DNA of 7,117 bases, taken from contig JAESTG010000087.1 of assembly GCA_016763715.1 (NCBI GenBank), forward strand, positions 1 to 7,117, given 5' to 3'. The stretch is from Flavobacteriaceae bacterium. Lineage in GTDB: Bacteria > Bacteroidota > Bacteroidia > Flavobacteriales > Flavobacteriaceae. Positions 1 through 5,169 of this stretch are shown here, one piece after another (the first letter of the stretch is position 1; the number at the start of each line of letters is the position of its first letter). The position numbers were made by a program, and so were the translations under genes. Under the pieces are notes generated by a model. The model ran no database searches. It worked only from the letters and a program-made list of their open reading frames with translations, and had not been told where the DNA came from.

Positions 1-2
1 AT

Positions 3-62
3 GAAAATGAATGGCGGGGTACAGTGAGTTTGCAACTCCGTTTAAAAGATATTAAGCCTTAG
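3..62 (+). CDS. recJ: C-terminal end of probable single-stranded-DNA exonuclease RecJ (5' part outside window)
   Basis: Frame 3 is open from the window edge to a TAG at 60-62 and encodes ENEWRGTVSLQLRLKDIKP. This tail (N-x-W-x-G-x-x-x-LQL-x-x-KDI) matches my recollection of how RecJ proteins of Bacteroidota end, in the C-terminal OB-fold region. RecJ is a cytoplasmic 5'-to-3' single-strand exonuclease used in RecF-type recombination and mismatch repair. Only 19 residues are visible, so none of the DHH catalytic motifs can be checked. The identification rests on this short tail and could be wrong. A competing frame-1 reading (ATG at 1, stop at 25-27) gives a meaningless octapeptide. Confidence 0.6.
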   Translation, partial: ENEWRGTVSLQLRLKDIKP

Positions 63-118
63 TTATTATTCAAGAAATTTAGTGTCATTTGATTCGTTTC
101 TGAAAGGGTTTTTATTAA

Positions 119-367
119 ATGATAAAATTAAACACCAGAAACATGCTTTTAAAAATTTGTAAAATAGTACTTGAAAAAGACATCGTAATATCTTCATTGA
201 AGCTCGCTATTGTTGTAGGGAGTGTCCTAAACCTGATTAATCAAGGAGAGTATTTGGTTTCTTTTCAATGGGAGGCGATAAGTTGGTCAAAATTTGCCTT
301 GACCTTTGTAGCGCCCTATTTGGTTTCTAGTTATGCTTCTGTGCGAATGAGATTGTTGGCAGATTAG
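119..367 (+). CDS. nrtS: Small membrane protein, NrtS-type nitrate/nitrite transporter
   Basis: This 82-residue protein has two hydrophobic segments, at about residues 24-41 and 57-74. They carry the patterns LKLAIVVGSVLNLINQGE and LTFVAPYLVSSYASV. These fit the NrtS family as I remember it: small proteins first characterised in cyanobacteria as nitrate/nitrite transporters, with a G-(T/S)-x-L-x-LIN-x-G segment and a (V/A)PY-x-VS-(T/S)-Y segment. About 70-80 residues is normal for the family, so this copy looks complete. The N-terminal 23 residues are Lys-rich and probably cytoplasmic. The start is preceded by GAAAGGG about 12 bases upstream, a possible ribosome binding site. The gene follows the recJ tail by 56 bases and converges on lpxH. 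No nitrate assimilation gene is visible nearby, so transport of nitrate is inferred from family resemblance only. Confidence 0.65.
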   Translation: MIKLNTRNMLLKICKIVLEKDIVISSLKLAIVVGSVLNLINQGEYLVSFQWEAISWSKFALTFVAPYLVSSYASVRMRLLAD

Positions 368-386
368 GTTTTATAGCAGGTCTAAC

Positions 387-1142
387 TTATTCGTATTTTT
401 TCAATTCAAATTTAGCTCCATCAAAGACACCATAGGTATAATGTGAAATCCAATCTCCTAAATTGTAATAAGTAGAATTTTCCCCCACTTGAATGGTCAT
501 CGGTAAATGGCGGTGTCCAAAAACGAAGTAATCATAGTGCTTGGTTTCCAGTTTACGTTTTGCATATAGTGCCAGCCATTCATTTTCTTCTCCTAAGAAT
601 TTTTTATCTTCGACACCTGAAATTATTTTGTTTTTTACTGAAAGATATTGCGCCAATCGCATTCCTAATTCTGGGTGAAACCATCTAAATAGCCATCGAA
701 AAATAGGATTGGTAAAGACTTTTTTCATGCGCTTATAACCTTTGTCTCCTGGGCCTTTCCCATCTCCATGACCTAGTAAAAATACTTTATCGTTAAAAGT
801 AAATGCTTTAGAATCTCGATAGGTAGGAATGTGCAACTCCTTTTCAAAGTAATCCCGCATCCACAAATCATGGTTTCCAACAAAAAAATGAATGGGAATA
901 CCACTGTCGCTAATTTCTGCTAACTTGCCTAGAACCCTAACAAACCCTTTAGGAACTACGGTTCTATATTCAAACCAAAAATCGAATAAATCGCCTAGTA
1001 AAAAGATGGCAGCAGCATCGTGTTTTATTTCATCCAGCCAAGCCACGAATTTTTTCTCACGAGGAAGACTTTCTTCTGCCGTAGGTGCGCCTAAATGATT
1101 GTCGCTCGAAAAGTATATTTTTTTACCGTGCGGTATTTGCAT
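387..1142 (-). CDS. lpxH: UDP-2,3-diacylglucosamine diphosphatase LpxH
   Basis: This is a 251-residue calcineurin-like metallophosphoesterase. It should hydrolyse UDP-2,3-diacylglucosamine to lipid X and UMP at the inner face of the cytoplasmic membrane, the fourth step of lipid A synthesis. The metal-binding motifs occur in family order: SDNHLG (D14, H16), GDLFDFW (D51), GNHD (N90, H91), GHGDG (H125) and GHRH (H210, H212). The Trp/Phe/Arg-rich insertion at about residues 135-165 resembles the lid of LpxH enzymes. An in-frame ATG at 1196 would add 18 residues and run 29 bases into queD. The ATG at 1142 gives MQIPHGKKIYFSSDNHLG, the usual spacing from N-terminus to first motif, and leaves a 25-base gap to queD, so I chose it. 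It is the last gene of the minus-strand operon. All key residues are present. Confidence 0.9.
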   Translation of the reverse strand: MQIPHGKKIYFSSDNHLGAPTAEESLPREKKFVAWLDEIKHDAAAIFLLGDLFDFWFEYRTVVPKGFVRVLGKLAEISDSGIPIHFFVGNHDLWMRDYFEKELHIPTYRDSKAFTFNDKVFLLGHGDGKGPGDKGYKRMKKVFTNPIFRWLFRWFHPELGMRLAQYLSVKNKIISGVEDKKFLGEENEWLALYAKRKLETKHYDYFVFGHRHLPMTIQVGENSTYYNLGDWISHYTYGVFDGAKFELKKYE

Positions 1143-1167
1143 TGTGTAAAGATAGTGAAAAGGCGAG

Positions 1168-1617
1168 TTAATTATCGGTGGCAAACCACTCTGCATAACT
1201 CGTTGCGGTTTCTTGTAGTTTTAGTGAATGTAACTGAATTGAATCTGGTAAACGGTTCTTAATTTTTTCAGCAAAATCGATGACCATCATTTCGCTTGTG
1301 GGTTGATAGTCTACCAAGAGTACATTATGTCCTCTATCACTTAACTCTTTAGCCAGTTCAACATGGGGTGTATTTTGGTTGAAGACCGTGGCATGATCAA
1401 AGACATCTACAATTTCTTCTTTGACTATTTTTTTAAGATCTCCAAAGTCGATAACCATTCCGCATTTAACATGGGAAGTGTCTATTATTGGGCTGCCAAT
1501 TACGCAGACCGAAAGACGATAGCTATGCCCGTGAACATTGCGGCATTTTCCATCGTACCCATACAAAGCATGGCCAGTCTCAAAGGAAAATTGTTTGGTG
1601 ATGCGAATATTGCTCAT
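1168..1617 (-). CDS. queD: 6-carboxytetrahydropterin synthase QueD (PTPS family)
   Basis: This 149-residue T-fold enzyme should convert 7,8-dihydroneopterin triphosphate to 6-carboxy-5,6,7,8-tetrahydropterin, an early step toward preQ0 and queuosine in tRNA. The zinc ligands are H16 (FETGHAL) and H29 and H31 in the C-x3-HGH motif. C25 is the catalytic Cys of the QueD type, D74-H75 (FDHATVFN) the expected catalytic pair, and E136 (LQETATSYAEW) the pterin-anchoring Glu. The motif PTSE is at 106-109. Cys at position 25 favours QueD over the PTPS-III class, which has Glu there. Length is slightly above the roughly 120 residues of E. coli QueD, but normal for the wider family. It lies 22 bases after a small membrane-protein ORF and 25 bases before lpxH, consistent with co-transcription. 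No other queuosine gene is in view. Confidence 0.87.
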   Translation of the reverse strand: MSNIRITKQFSFETGHALYGYDGKCRNVHGHSYRLSVCVIGSPIIDTSHVKCGMVIDFGDLKKIVKEEIVDVFDHATVFNQNTPHVELAKELSDRGHNVLLVDYQPTSEMMVIDFAEKIKNRLPDSIQLHSLKLQETATSYAEWFATDN

Positions 1618-1639
1618 TTTAAAATCTTAAGAGTGAATT

Positions 1640-1771
1640 TTATCGTCTTTTTTTGTGAACAGATTTAATTTCCCTTCGCTGTTTAATTTTTTTATAAAGT
1701 AAAGCGACAACAATAATCAATGCAAGAATTAAAAACCCTCCTTGTCCCGATATATATGTTAGAAAATCCAT
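1640..1771 (-). CDS. Putative 43-residue single-pass membrane protein
   Basis: A short minus-strand frame encodes MDFLTYISGQGGFLILALII followed by VVALLYKKIKQRREIKSVHKKRR. It has one hydrophobic stretch (about residues 12-26) and a strongly basic tail (KKIKQRREIK...KKRR), so by the positive-inside rule the C-terminus should be cytoplasmic. Two further in-frame ATGs upstream, at 1774 and 1783, would add one residue (Met) or four (MNLM); I cannot decide between them. The ORF ends 22 bases before queD and on the same strand, a spacing typical of an operon. I recognise no family and assign no function. Support comes from the clean hydrophobic-then-basic pattern and position; an ORF this short can also arise by chance in AT-rich DNA. 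Confidence 0.5.
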   Translation of the reverse strand: MDFLTYISGQGGFLILALIIVVALLYKKIKQRREIKSVHKKRR

Positions 1772-1805
1772 CATGAGATTCATATTTGGGCATAAAAATA
1801 CTACT

Positions 1806-1844
1806 ATTTCAGCAGTTGAAACCGCTATTTGAGAAATTAAAACC
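1806..1844 (+). promoter_or_regulatory. Operator site A: paired 21-bp-phased repeat upstream of the kinase gene
   Basis: Copy 1 is ATTTCAGCAGTTGAAACC (1806-1823) and copy 2 is ATTTGAGAAATTAAAACC (1827-1844); they match at 14 of 18 positions with a period of 21 bp. Copy 1 contains a perfect inverted repeat TTTCA-N5-TGAAA; copy 2 does not. The same arrangement recurs at 4530-4568 and 5074-5112. LytTR-type regulators are known to bind imperfect direct repeats of about 9 bp separated by 12-13 bp, which gives this period. I infer binding by the regulator encoded at 3773-4522, and therefore autoregulation. The site lies in the divergent region shared with the queD/lpxH operon. Confidence 0.65.
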
Positions 1845-1866
1845 CCAGCTTCGTCATAATTTAAAT

Positions 1867-1874
1867 CATTTTTG
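1867..1874 (+). promoter_or_regulatory. Candidate activator-dependent -7 element for the kinase operon
   Basis: CATTTTTG differs from the Bacteroidota -7 consensus TAnnTTTG only at the first base. It begins exactly 40 bp after the start of the second repeat of site A, the same distance as at the two other sites. The bases 19 bp upstream (CCCC) do not resemble a TTTG -33 element, as expected if an activator substitutes for it. The leader to the ATG at 1922 would be about 40 bases. It overlaps the -33 box of another candidate promoter. Confidence 0.45.
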
Positions 1875-1901
1875 CGTGTAGTTAAATAATGATTACTTTC
1901 G
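1871..1901 (+). promoter_or_regulatory. Candidate basal Bacteroidota promoter for the kinase operon
   Basis: TTTG at 1871-1874 and TACTTTCG at 1894-1901 are separated by 19 bp, close to the TTTG-N19-TAnnTTTG arrangement of the Bacteroidota primary sigma factor. Transcription would start about 20 bases before the ATG at 1922. Such an element would supply basal kinase and regulator, with the site A promoter adding feedback. The two candidates share the TTTG, so they may be alternatives. Confidence 0.5.
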
Positions 1902-1921
1902 ATTAGCTAACCAATATTTTT

Positions 1922-3769
1922 ATGCTTCAAAGACTCCCTATCTTTCTTTGTATTCTTTTTGTTGTGGTGTCTTCGGCACAAAATACACCTGCTGATAGTT
2001 TAAAAAATCTACTTGCAAAGGAGCAAAATTTAAATGCTATTCGCGTTTCAAGGTTGTTAGACCTTTCGTATGAATATCGATTGACAGAACTTGATTCGTC
2101 TCATTTTTATATTAGCAAAGCGTTAAAGGTGTCATTGGCGATTGGAGATAAAGAGCAGGAAGGAATGTCGAGAATGTATTTGGCACAAAACTTCAAACGC
2201 AAAGGAAAATACCCAGAAGGTCTACGGCAAATTTTAATGGCGGTACACCTATTAGATTCTGTAGATGCTCCCCGCCAACAGCAGCTCATCGCTAATAGTG
2301 AGCTTGGAATTTTTTATCAAGCAACTAACGATTTCGAAAAAGCTCTTGAGGTAGCACTTCAGAATATAAAATTAATCGAAAATGATTCCATTTCGCCAAG
2401 CAAGGGTCGTTTTTATTATGATGCAGGAAACTGCTATATGAAATTAGATCAATATGAGAATGCAGAAACATACTATTTAAAGGCTGTTGAAATTTGTAAT
2501 GAGACCAATTTTGTACAAGGAAAAATGATTATGATTGGTTCATTGGCTGCTACCTACAAAAACATGAAACGGTTTGATGAATCTGAAACCATGTTGTTGG
2601 AGGCTTTAGTATATTTTGAGGCGAACAATCAAAAAACAAGTATAGCGGCCTCATATCAACAATTAGGGCAGATTGCATCCATGCAAGGATTTCACTCCGC
2701 TTCCATTCCCCATTATGAGAAAGCAAGACAGTTGTTTGATGAAGTAGGTAACTTGGAGTACACTAAAAATGTAAGTCAAGCTCTTTTTATAGCCTATAGT
2801 ATTTTACAAGATCAGGAAAAGGCTATTGCGGCAAATGAGGTGTATAACAGCTTGCGTGACTCGTTGGAGACATTGGATCGTAAAAAGATCTCCGAGGAGA
2901 TGAAAACGAAGTATGAGACGGAAAAAATAGCGTTGGCAAAAGATGCGGCAGAGGTAAAAAGTAAGCGAAATCAAAATTATTTTATAGGCTCCATTATAAT
3001 TGGAGTGCTTATTTTATTGTCTTCTTTGTTTTTCTTCGGAAGAATGAGCGCTCGTAAAAAAGCAGAACTTATTACCATGGAATTGCGTGAAACTCAAAAG
3101 AGACTGGCTTTAGAAAAGCAATATCGAGAAAGTGAATTGAAGGCGTTGAAATCGCAAATGAATCCACATTTTATTTTTAACGCTTTGAACTCTATACAAG
3201 AGTATATCATTTTAAATAAGAAGAATGAAGCCAGTGATTATCTCGGAAAATTTGCCGATTTAATACGCACGTATTTAAGCCACAGTGATACAGGTGTAAT
3301 TTCACTACAAGAGGAAATTGAAAGTTTGCGCATGTACCTTGATTTGGAGAGTTTGAGATTTGAAGACATCTTAACGTATGAGATGCAGATTTCCGATAAT
3401 TTGAGCAAGGAAATGACACATATTCCAACAATGCTCATTCAGCCTTATGTGGAAAATGCATTAAAGCATGGGCTACTTCATAAAAAAGAAAATCGAAAAC
3501 TACGTATTCAATTTTCACCTTCCGAAGGAGGCAATATTCAATGTGTTATTGAAGATAATGGTGTTGGGCGTAAGCAAGCAAAGGAATTTCAGGAGAGGCG
3601 ATCACCTTTACACAAATCTTTTGCCGCAAAGGCTACAGAAGAGCGACTCAACCTATTAAATTATGGGAGGGATAATAAAATAGGGGTAGAAATAGTAGAC
3701 CTTTATAACGAGAATAAGGAAGCGAGAGGAACCAAAGTAATTTTAAGTATTCCAATTATTAAGCATTAA
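1922..3769 (+). CDS. TPR-containing LytS/YehU-type sensor histidine kinase
   Basis: This 615-residue inner-membrane sensor kinase starts with a signal peptide (residues 1 to about 20, ending VVVSSAQ). About 300 residues of TPR-like helical repeats follow (for example GRFYYDAGNCYMKLDQYENA and the segment near YQQLGQIASMQG), then a charged coiled coil (about 310-350), one transmembrane helix (353-373) and a second coiled coil. The TPR region should be periplasmic and the C-terminal half cytoplasmic. The His_kinase domain has the phosphoacceptor H416 in SQMNPHFIFNALNSIQ. The ATPase domain has the N-box QPYVENALKHG (507-517), the G1 box EDNGVGR (544-550) and a final G2-like RGTKVILSIPI. All catalytic motifs look intact. 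The stop codon is 3 bases before the LytTR regulator gene, its evident partner. The ligand is unknown; TPRs suggest a protein or peptide signal. The site A repeats and two candidate promoters lie upstream. Confidence 0.92.
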   Translation: MLQRLPIFLCILFVVVSSAQNTPADSLKNLLAKEQNLNAIRVSRLLDLSYEYRLTELDSSHFYISKALKVSLAIGDKEQEGMSRMYLAQNFKRKGKYPEGLRQILMAVHLLDSVDAPRQQQLIANSELGIFYQATNDFEKALEVALQNIKLIENDSISPSKGRFYYDAGNCYMKLDQYENAETYYLKAVEICNETNFVQGKMIMIGSLAATYKNMKRFDESETMLLEALVYFEANNQKTSIAASYQQLGQIASMQGFHSASIPHYEKARQLFDEVGNLEYTKNVSQALFIAYSILQDQEKAIAANEVYNSLRDSLETLDRKKISEEMKTKYETEKIALAKDAAEVKSKRNQNYFIGSIIIGVLILLSSLFFFGRMSARKKAELITMELRETQKRLALEKQYRESELKALKSQMNPHFIFNALNSIQEYIILNKKNEASDYLGKFADLIRTYLSHSDTGVISLQEEIESLRMYLDLESLRFEDILTYEMQISDNLSKEMTHIPTMLIQPYVENALKHGLLHKKENRKLRIQFSPSEGGNIQCVIEDNGVGRKQAKEFQERRSPLHKSFAAKATEERLNLLNYGRDNKIGVEIVDLYNENKEARGTKVILSIPIIKH

Positions 3770-3772
3770 CCT

Positions 3773-4522
3773 ATGAAGGCAATCATTATAGACGATGAAC
3801 CAAAAGCACGTAATTTATTGCGAATATTGGTAGAAGAAAACTGTCCAAAAATTACAGAAATTTATGAAGCTGAAGATTTACTGTCTGGCGTAGAATTAAT
3901 TAAAGATAAAGAACCTAATATTGTATTTTTAGATATTGAGATGCCAGTACATTCAGGCTTGGAGATTCTTAATTTTATTGAAAAGGATGTCGTTAATTTT
4001 GAAATCATCTTTACCACTGCGTACAGTGAATATGCCATCCAGGCCTTTCAACTTTCGGCAATAGATTATTTGTTAAAACCCGTGCGGCCGAGTCAGGTAA
4101 AGGACGCGGTAAATCGTGCCGTTACACTATTAGGAAAATCACAAATAAGCGATAAACTAGAAGAGTTAAAGACAAGCTTGGACGCTAATAATTTCAAGAA
4201 AATAGGACTGCCAGTTGCTGATGGAATTAAATTTGTTGCTTTTGAAAATATCATCATGATGGAAGCAGATGGAATGTATACAAAAATATTTTTCGATAAT
4301 GAAGAGGATATTTTAATAAGCAAACCTCTAAAACATTTTGTCGAATTACTACAAAATATACCTGTCTTTTATAAACCACATCGGTCTTATTTGGTGAATC
4401 TAAAATACATTAAGCAGTACGTAAAGAGCGACGGAGGTTATATCCTAATGGATAATGGTAAATCTGTTTCAGTAAGCAAAGAAAAGCGTGACGAGTTTCT
4501 TGAAATTGTGAGTAGTATTTGA
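3773..4522 (+). CDS. LytTR-family response regulator
   Basis: This 249-residue cytoplasmic transcription factor has a receiver domain at about 1-120: the acidic pocket D7-D8-E9, phosphoacceptor D54 in VFLDIEMPVHSG, switch Thr at 81-82 (FTTAYSEYA), and K102-P103 in YLLKPV. A LytTR DNA-binding domain occupies about 143-247, with the typical FYKPHRSYLVNLKYI (199-213) and the closing strands GGYILMDNGKSVSVSK. All receiver residues needed for phosphorylation are present. The gene is 3 bases downstream of the kinase gene, so the two are almost certainly co-transcribed and translationally coupled. LytTR domains bind pairs of short direct repeats about two helical turns apart. Such pairs occur at 1806-1844, 4530-4568 and 5074-5112, so I infer that these are its targets. 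The first of the latter two begins only 7 bases after this gene's stop codon. Confidence 0.93.
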   Translation: MKAIIIDDEPKARNLLRILVEENCPKITEIYEAEDLLSGVELIKDKEPNIVFLDIEMPVHSGLEILNFIEKDVVNFEIIFTTAYSEYAIQAFQLSAIDYLLKPVRPSQVKDAVNRAVTLLGKSQISDKLEELKTSLDANNFKKIGLPVADGIKFVAFENIIMMEADGMYTKIFFDNEEDILISKPLKHFVELLQNIPVFYKPHRSYLVNLKYIKQYVKSDGGYILMDNGKSVSVSKEKRDEFLEIVSSI

Positions 4523-4529
4523 AATAGAT

Positions 4530-4568
4530 ATTTCAGAAACTGAAAAGGCTGTTTCAGAAGGTCTGTGT
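4530..4568 (+). promoter_or_regulatory. Operator site C: paired 21-bp-phased repeat upstream of the 106-residue exported protein
   Basis: Copy 1 is ATTTCAGAAACTGAAAAG (4530-4547), with a perfect TTTCA-N5-TGAAA inverted repeat. Copy 2 is GTTTCAGAAGGTCTGTGT (4551-4568), which keeps the left half TTTCAGAA but has lost the right half. The period is 21 bp, as at sites A and B. It is the weakest of the three pairs, but its spacing to the -7 element is identical. Binding by the LytTR regulator encoded immediately upstream is inferred. Confidence 0.6.
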
Positions 4569-4590
4569 TTAATAAAGGGTCCATTGCAGT

Positions 4591-4598
4591 TATCTTCG
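4591..4598 (+). promoter_or_regulatory. -7 promoter element for the 106-residue exported protein
   Basis: TATCTTCG matches TAnnTTTG except for one T-to-C change and begins 40 bp after the start of the second copy of site C. A TTTA at 4568-4571, 19 bp upstream, could be a weak -33 element and touches the last base of the repeat. The leader would be about 20 bases to the ATG at 4624. The gene therefore probably has its own promoter rather than depending on read-through from the regulator gene. Confidence 0.6.
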
Positions 4599-4623
4599 GC
4601 CTATTAACTTAAAACAAACTTCT

Positions 4624-4944
4624 ATGAAAATAGTATTATTAGCTTGTGTTGTTGTGTTTCTTTCTGCTTTTACGATGAAAACAGAAACACAAGCCACATC
4701 AAAACAATTGGTTACAGAAACGGCTGCGTTTGCAAGTTTTAGCCTTGTTAATGACACCAAAGAGAAAGTAAGTATTCATACAGGTAGTGGTTTTGTGAGC
4801 CTAAGTAAAGGGTCTAAAACTAGCATAACATGCAAGACTGGAAAGGAAGTTCGTTGGGCTGAAAGTGGAAAAAAGAAGGATGTGATTTTTGAAATCACAA
4901 GTGAAATGTGTGGTAAAACAATTAAACTGTCAGAATTTTTATAG
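4624..4944 (+). CDS. Small exported protein of unknown function
   Basis: This 106-residue protein has a hydrophobic signal sequence (MKIVLLACVVVFLSAFTMKT, residues 1 to about 18-25) without a lipoprotein lipobox, so export to the periplasm or beyond is expected. Cys8 sits inside the hydrophobic stretch and is not in a lipobox context. The mature part (about 36-106) alternates polar and hydrophobic residues in a way that suggests a small beta-rich domain. It has two Cys, C70 (SITCKTGKEVRW) and C96 (SEMCGKTIKL), that could form a disulfide after export. I recognise no family. The gene has its own promoter with site C upstream and a strong terminator downstream, so it is probably a monocistronic target of the neighbouring two-component system. 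The next in-frame ATG (residue 18) would remove the signal sequence, so I keep this start. Confidence 0.82.
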   Translation: MKIVLLACVVVFLSAFTMKTETQATSKQLVTETAAFASFSLVNDTKEKVSIHTGSGFVSLSKGSKTSITCKTGKEVRWAESGKKKDVIFEITSEMCGKTIKLSEFL

Positions 4945-4970
4945 CTAACTAACTAAGTTTATTTTGACGT

Positions 4971-5010
4971 ACCCGAGAGGTCTTTGAGGAAAGATCTTTC
5001 GGGTTTTTTT
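4971..5010 (+). terminator. Intrinsic terminator after the 106-residue exported protein gene
   Basis: ACCCGAGAGGTCTT (4971-4984) pairs with AAGATCTTTCGGGT (4991-5004) over 14 positions, with two G-U wobbles and no mismatch, around the 6-base loop TGAGGA. The T run extends from 5004 to 5010. It begins 26 bases after the stop codon at 4944. It isolates this gene from the 5170-7117 unit, which therefore needs its own promoter. Confidence 0.9.
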
Positions 5011-5073
5011 ATGAGGATGAATTTGAAATATTGGTTTTTGGACGTGTAAAATATCTTCAAAATTAGATGTAGG

Positions 5074-5112
5074 ATTTCAGCAATTGAAACCTACATTTCA
5101 GCAATTGACACA
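5074..5112 (+). promoter_or_regulatory. Operator site B: paired 21-bp-phased repeat upstream of the Gly-rich protein operon
   Basis: Copy 1 is ATTTCAGCAATTGAAACC (5074-5091) and copy 2 is ATTTCAGCAATTGACACA (5095-5112). They are identical over the first 14 bases and have a period of 21 bp. This is the clearest of the three sites. Copy 1 holds the perfect inverted repeat TTTCA-GCAAT-TGAAA; copy 2 has one change in the right half (TGACA). The site lies downstream of the terminator at 4971-5010. Binding by the LytTR regulator encoded upstream is inferred from the period and from recurrence at the regulator's own operon. Confidence 0.72.
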
Positions 5113-5134
5113 CCATCAAACTCTGGTTTCACTA

Positions 5135-5142
5135 CATCTTTG
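5135..5142 (+). promoter_or_regulatory. -7 promoter element for the Gly-rich exported protein operon
   Basis: CATCTTTG differs from TAnnTTTG only at the first base and begins 40 bp after the start of the second copy of site B. The bases 19 bp upstream (ACCA) do not resemble TTTG, so the promoter should be weak unless an activator bound at site B recruits polymerase. The leader to the ATG at 5170 would be about 20-23 bases. Confidence 0.6.
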
Positions 5143-5169
5143 CGGTGTAATTAACCAGCAACAAGAATT

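Noticed and set aside
368..386. Possible bidirectional terminator between the converging nrtS and lpxH genes
   Set aside because: No convincing stem is visible in the 19-base gap or immediately around it; the T-rich stretch after it lies within the end of lpxH.
892..1098. Plus-strand 68-codon frame opposite lpxH
   Set aside because: It lies entirely antisense to a conserved gene with all catalytic motifs, and its low-complexity product resembles no protein family; it is a shadow frame.
1143..1196. N-terminal extension of LpxH from an upstream in-frame ATG at 1196
   Set aside because: It would overlap the end of queD by 29 bases and put 18 extra residues before MQIPHGKKIYFSSDNHLG, which already starts at the normal distance from the first metal motif.
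1363..1668. Plus-strand 101-codon frame opposite queD and the small ORF
   Set aside because: It is antisense to queD, whose zinc and catalytic residues are intact, and its product has no recognisable domain; no promoter or leader supports it.
4530..4547. TTTCA-N5-TGAAA hairpin just after the regulator gene as a terminator
   Set aside because: The stem is only 5 AT-rich pairs with no T run, and the same motif recurs at promoters, so an operator is the better reading.
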